Part shown: positions 5,382-7,973 of the stretch, piece after piece
Layout of the letters: each line of letters starts with the position of its first letter
Position numbering within the stretch: position 1 is the stretch's first letter
Origin: Candidatus Bathyarchaeota archaeon
GTDB lineage: Archaea; Thermoproteota; Bathyarchaeia; TCS64
Length of the DNA stretch: 7,973 bases
NCBI GenBank assembly: GCA_016934355.1
Contig: JAFGTA010000136.1
Span: 1-7,973, forward strand
Direction: 5' to 3'
Program-made: the position numbers and the translations under genes
Notes under the pieces: generated by a model
Told to the model about the DNA's origin: nothing
The model's database searches: none
What the model saw: only the letters and a program-made list of their open reading frames with translations

Positions 5382-6218
5382 ATGAGTGTTTACAACGATT
5401 ACGGTAAAAAACTAGAGGAGCAGCTGAGGCCCAACAGCAGCCCCCTAGCCGTGAAGATGCTTGAGAACCCGGGCCAGATACCCGAGGAGGCGCTGAGGCC
5501 GGTCCGTGACTTCGGAAAATGTCTGTCTACATGCCAGACCTTCGCCCTTTCGAGGCGGTTCGGGGAGACCGTGGCCCAGCTCTTCGAGGACATGTGGTGT
5601 CCCGAGCCCGTGATAGGGTTCGGCCTCGCGGAGCCGCCCCAGTTCTTCTTCGAGGGTAAGACCCGTTACCCCACAGGCGTCTCTTCCCTTGAGGCGGGGG
5701 CAAACTGGGCGAAGGAGTTCCCCCGGTTCGAGCATGGGAAGTACGTTGGCGTCGTGTCGGCTCCCCTGACCACGGCGAGCTTCGAGCCGGACGTAGCCGT
5801 CGTCTACTGTGACTCCGCGCAGCTACTCAGGCTCCTGCTTGGGGTCGCCTACGAGGACGGGAGGGACATAACCACCGTGCTGGGCGGCCACTCGGCTTGC
5901 GTCTACTGTGTTGTGCCGTCGATGCTGAAGGGTGAGTGTCAGGTCTCTGTCCCGTGCAGGGGTGACCGCGGCTACGCGGGTACACAGGACTATGAGATGA
6001 TCTTCACCATCCCCCGGGACCAGATAGGGCGGGTGGTCCACGGTCTTGAGCAGCCGGGCACGGCGTCGACTCCTACGCGGTTCAGCATGAACCCCGAGTA
6101 CATGCTGTCGGAGGGGTACGCCGAGATAGCGCGGCTGATGGGGCAGAAGGCGGCTGACGGCTCGGAGGTCAAGGGCTTCGCCGGGGACAAACGGAGGCTT
6201 AACCTCCAGTACCGGTGA
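5382..6218 (+). CDS. DUF169 family protein, function unknown
   Basis: This 278-residue soluble protein resembles the DUF169 family (COG2043), found in archaea and anaerobic bacteria and without an assigned reaction as far as I know. Family-like blocks are SSPLAVKML near the N-terminus (about 19-27), GKCLSTCQTFALSRRFGETV (45-64) and the central stretch from VYCDSAQLLRLL (about 141) through VLGGHSACVYC to VPCRGDRGYAG (about 200). There are eight cysteines (47, 51, 73, 143, 173, 176, 186, 192), several in short-spaced pairs, so metal or Fe-S binding is possible but unproven. No signal peptide or membrane helix is seen. The ATG has GGTG five bases upstream; a TTG one codon earlier is less likely. 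It lies 48 bases after the GMC-type gene and 58 before thrC, with TAACGTTAT in both gaps. Confidence 0.85.
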   Translation: MSVYNDYGKKLEEQLRPNSSPLAVKMLENPGQIPEEALRPVRDFGKCLSTCQTFALSRRFGETVAQLFEDMWCPEPVIGFGLAEPPQFFFEGKTRYPTGVSSLEAGANWAKEFPRFEHGKYVGVVSAPLTTASFEPDVAVVYCDSAQLLRLLLGVAYEDGRDITTVLGGHSACVYCVVPSMLKGECQVSVPCRGDRGYAGTQDYEMIFTIPRDQIGRVVHGLEQPGTASTPTRFSMNPEYMLSEGYAEIARLMGQKAADGSEVKGFAGDKRRLNLQYR

Positions 6219-6235
6219 CAGCCTCCCTCTACCTA

Positions 6236-6244
6236 TAACGTTAT
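6236..6244 (+). promoter_or_regulatory. TAACGTTAT element upstream of thrC
   Basis: This is an exact copy of the element before the DUF169 gene, starting 41 bases before the thrC ATG. In both cases roughly 30-35 bases separate its 3' end from the start codon, which suits an archaeal core promoter with a short leader. Confidence 0.4.
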
Positions 6245-6276
6245 TTCCCGGACCCCTTTCATTACATGAGGTAAAC

Positions 6277-7497
6277 ATGAGCTATTTCACTCACCTAGAA
6301 TGCTCGGCGTGCGGAGAGAAGCACGAAGCTAATAAGATTCAGACAGTCTGTAAAAAATGCGGCAAGCCCCTGTTCGCCCGGTACGACCTTGAGGCCGTCA
6401 AAGAGGAGGTCACAAGGCGGGAGCTGGTGAGCCGCGAGGCCACAATGTGGAGGTACTGGGAGCTTCTGCCGGTCAAGCAGCGCCGTAACGTGGTGTGCCT
6501 GGGAGAGGGCTGGACACCCCTCACCTATACGCCGAGGCTAGGCGACGAGATCGGGCTCAAGGACCTGTGGGTGAAGGACGAGGGCATCATCCCGACTGGC
6601 AGCTTCAAGGCCCGCGGCCTCAGCATGGCCATCAGCAAGGCCAAGGAGCTGGGGATCAAGCGCGTCGCGCTGCCGTCGGCGGGCAACGCCGCAGGGTCCA
6701 TGGCGGCCTACGGCGCCAGGGCAGGGATGGAGGTCTACGTCTTCATGCCCAAGGACGCGCCCAAAGTGAACATGGTGGAGTGCCAGGTGGTGGGCGCCAA
6801 AGTGGTGCTCGTCGACGGGCTAATCACGGACGCTGGGAAGCTCGTGAAGGGCGGCATGGAGGAGATGGGGTGGTTCAATGTCGCCACTCTCGGCGAGCCC
6901 TACAGGGTAGAGGGGAAGAAGACAATGGGCGTCGAGGTCGCCGAGCAGATGGACTGGAAGCTGCCTGACGTAATCATCTACCCCACCGGCGGAGGCACCG
7001 GCATAATAGGCATGTGGAAGGTTTTCGACGAGCTGGAGGAGCTCGGCTGGATAGGCAGCGAGAGGCCGCGCATGGTCTCTGTCCAGGCCGAGGGCTGCGC
7101 CCCGATAGTCCGCGCCTACGAGGAGGGCAACAAGGAGAGCACGTTCTTCCCGAACGCCACCACCAAGGCGGCTGGGCTCAGGGTCCCCAAGGCGCTTGGA
7201 GACTTCCTGGTCCTCAACGCGGCCCGGGAGAGCGGAGGCCTGTGCATAAGCGTCACGGATGAGGAGATCATGGACAGTGTCAGGCAGGTGAGCGAGACCG
7301 AGGGCCTCTTCGCTTGCCCCGAGGGAGCCGCCACGCTGGCGGCGCTGAAGAAAATGCTCTCAGCAGGTGACGTCGATAGGGACGAGCGGGTAGTGTTGTT
7401 CAACACGGGCTCCGGCCTTAAGTACACCGATCTCTTCACGGTGGACGCCCCGGTGGTGGATCCCGCCAAGCCGTTCGACTACAAGAGTCTCCTCTAG
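6277..7497 (+). CDS. thrC: Threonine synthase (PLP-dependent)
   Basis: This enzyme converts O-phosphohomoserine to threonine and phosphate, the last step of threonine synthesis. The 406 residues start with a small zinc-ribbon-like unit (C9, C12, C25, C28), common in archaeal threonine synthases, followed by the fold type II PLP domain. The PLP lysine is K111 in GSFKARG (108-114). SAGNAAG (134-140) and GGGTG (238-242) bind the cofactor, and NTGSGLKYTD near the C-terminus is characteristic of threonine synthase. Together these argue against cysteine synthase or threonine deaminase. The ATG has a strong GAGGT four bases upstream. A T8 run follows the stop closely, and a TAACGTTAT element precedes the gene, so it may be a single-gene transcript. 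All expected residues are intact. Confidence 0.95.
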   Translation: MSYFTHLECSACGEKHEANKIQTVCKKCGKPLFARYDLEAVKEEVTRRELVSREATMWRYWELLPVKQRRNVVCLGEGWTPLTYTPRLGDEIGLKDLWVKDEGIIPTGSFKARGLSMAISKAKELGIKRVALPSAGNAAGSMAAYGARAGMEVYVFMPKDAPKVNMVECQVVGAKVVLVDGLITDAGKLVKGGMEEMGWFNVATLGEPYRVEGKKTMGVEVAEQMDWKLPDVIIYPTGGGTGIIGMWKVFDELEELGWIGSERPRMVSVQAEGCAPIVRAYEEGNKESTFFPNATTKAAGLRVPKALGDFLVLNAARESGGLCISVTDEEIMDSVRQVSETEGLFACPEGAATLAALKKMLSAGDVDRDERVVLFNTGSGLKYTDLFTVDAPVVDPAKPFDYKSLL

Positions 7498-7514
7498 AAA
7501 TGGAGAGTCTACCC

Positions 7515-7522
7515 TTTTTTTT
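7515..7522 (+). terminator. T-run terminator after thrC
   Basis: Eight consecutive T, then CTC, start 17 bases past the thrC stop with no stable hairpin before them. Archaeal RNA polymerase can terminate at T-runs without a stem. A second pyrimidine tract (CCTTTTCTAC, 7531-7540) follows and could add to termination or belong to the next promoter. Confidence 0.6.
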
Positions 7523-7567
7523 CTCACAACCCTTTTCTACTCTGGCCCGCTTTTTCCGGGATACGCC

Positions 7568-7973
7568 ATGAGGGAAGCAAGAGCCTTCGCCCCGGGCCAC
7601 CTTACAGGGCTCTTCCAGATATGCGACGAGCCAGAGGACCCAATCTATAAGGGCGCGCGAGGCTCAGGGGTTAGCCTGACCCTCGGAACATACACAGTCG
7701 TGAAGGCTGCGCCCTCGGAGAGCTATAGTCATCGGGTGTTAATCAACGACGAGCCGATGCTGGACGCCCGGGTCTCCGAGAACGTCCTCGGGAAATACAG
7801 GCAAAGGCTGGGCGAGCCGTATTCAATCGAGGTGATGCACACCATAGAGACGCCGCTCACCGCAGGCTTCGGGAGCAGCGGTGGAGGAGCCCTCAGCCTC
7901 AGCCTCGTCCTCAACGACGCCCTCGGCACGGGCCTCAGCCGCGTCGAGGCTGCGCAGATCGCACACGTGGCTG
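7568..7973 (+). CDS. Pantoate kinase (GHMP family), N-terminal part
   Basis: The frame from ATG at 7568 stays open for 135 codons and leaves the window. AFAPGHLTGLF (6-16) is the signature opening of archaeal pantoate kinase (COG1829), and the GHMP ATP-binding motif appears as PLTAGFGSSGGGALSLS (96-112). RGSGVSL (31-37) follows the usual N-terminal pattern. The enzyme makes 4-phosphopantoate from pantoate and ATP. With phosphopantothenate synthetase it replaces the bacterial PanC/PanK route to coenzyme A in most archaea. The C-terminal half, and any partner gene after it, cannot be seen. The start lacks a clear Shine-Dalgarno, and AACCCTTTT lies about 40 bases upstream. Other GHMP kinases such as mevalonate or homoserine kinase are less likely given APGH-T-G. 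Confidence 0.88.
   Translation, partial: MREARAFAPGHLTGLFQICDEPEDPIYKGARGSGVSLTLGTYTVVKAAPSESYSHRVLINDEPMLDARVSENVLGKYRQRLGEPYSIEVMHTIETPLTAGFGSSGGGALSLSLVLNDALGTGLSRVEAAQIAHVA

Noticed and set aside
5379..5384. TTG at 5379 as the DUF169 start
   Set aside because: ATG at 5382 is one codon further on, has GGTG at good spacing and is the stronger codon.
6266..6274. ATG AGG TAA mini-ORF just before thrC
   Set aside because: The two-codon frame overlaps the Shine-Dalgarno GAGGT and is most simply a by-product of that sequence.
6495..6968. An alternative frame of 157 codons within thrC, and a similar one at 7014-7262
   Set aside because: These are composition-driven shadow frames rich in Gly, Arg and Gln inside an intact, well-conserved threonine synthase.

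Overview
The window looks archaeal. Its last gene is a pantoate kinase, the GHMP-type kinase of the archaeal route to coenzyme A. Genes are preceded by AT-rich elements at about -30 to -45, genes of the ilv operon overlap by 1 to 4 bases, and a T-run follows thrC. Coding DNA is GC-rich. Which archaeal lineage it comes from cannot be settled from these genes by eye.

Layout: (1) 68-349, minus: a small, highly charged helical protein of unknown function. (2) 350-545: an intergenic stretch with a good TATA-like box, a hairpin and short repeats, possibly the leader of the small gene or a small RNA. (3) 546-3720, minus: a compact operon read ilvB > ilvN > ilvC, covering acetolactate synthase (large and small subunits) and ketol-acid reductoisomerase. 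A 25-codon upstream reading frame (3717-3794) ends in an ATGA overlap with ilvB. (4) 3721-4044: a divergent intergenic region with a 17-bp direct repeat in two copies exactly 42 bp apart, one next to the likely ilv TATA box, and a GC-rich inverted repeat between them. (5) 4045-5333, plus: an archaeal GMC-type flavoprotein with a ferredoxin-like four-cysteine motif, broken by one -1 frameshift in a run of seven G. (6) 5382-6218, plus: a DUF169 protein. (7) 6277-7497, plus: threonine synthase. (8) 7568 to the edge, plus: the N-terminal part of pantoate kinase.

Metabolic reading (inference from known pathways): threonine synthase makes threonine, the source of 2-oxobutyrate for isoleucine. IlvBN and IlvC then make the isoleucine and valine intermediates. 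The valine intermediate 2-oxoisovalerate is also the precursor of pantoate, which pantoate kinase phosphorylates. The GMC and DUF169 genes lie between these and have no known substrate.

The points most worth a second look are the G7 frameshift, which sits in a canonical -1 slippery register; the overlapping leader ORF of ilvB; the 42-bp-spaced repeats; and an identical TAACGTTAT element placed 43 and 41 bases before the DUF169 and thrC starts. No tRNA, rRNA, CRISPR array or insertion sequence was seen.
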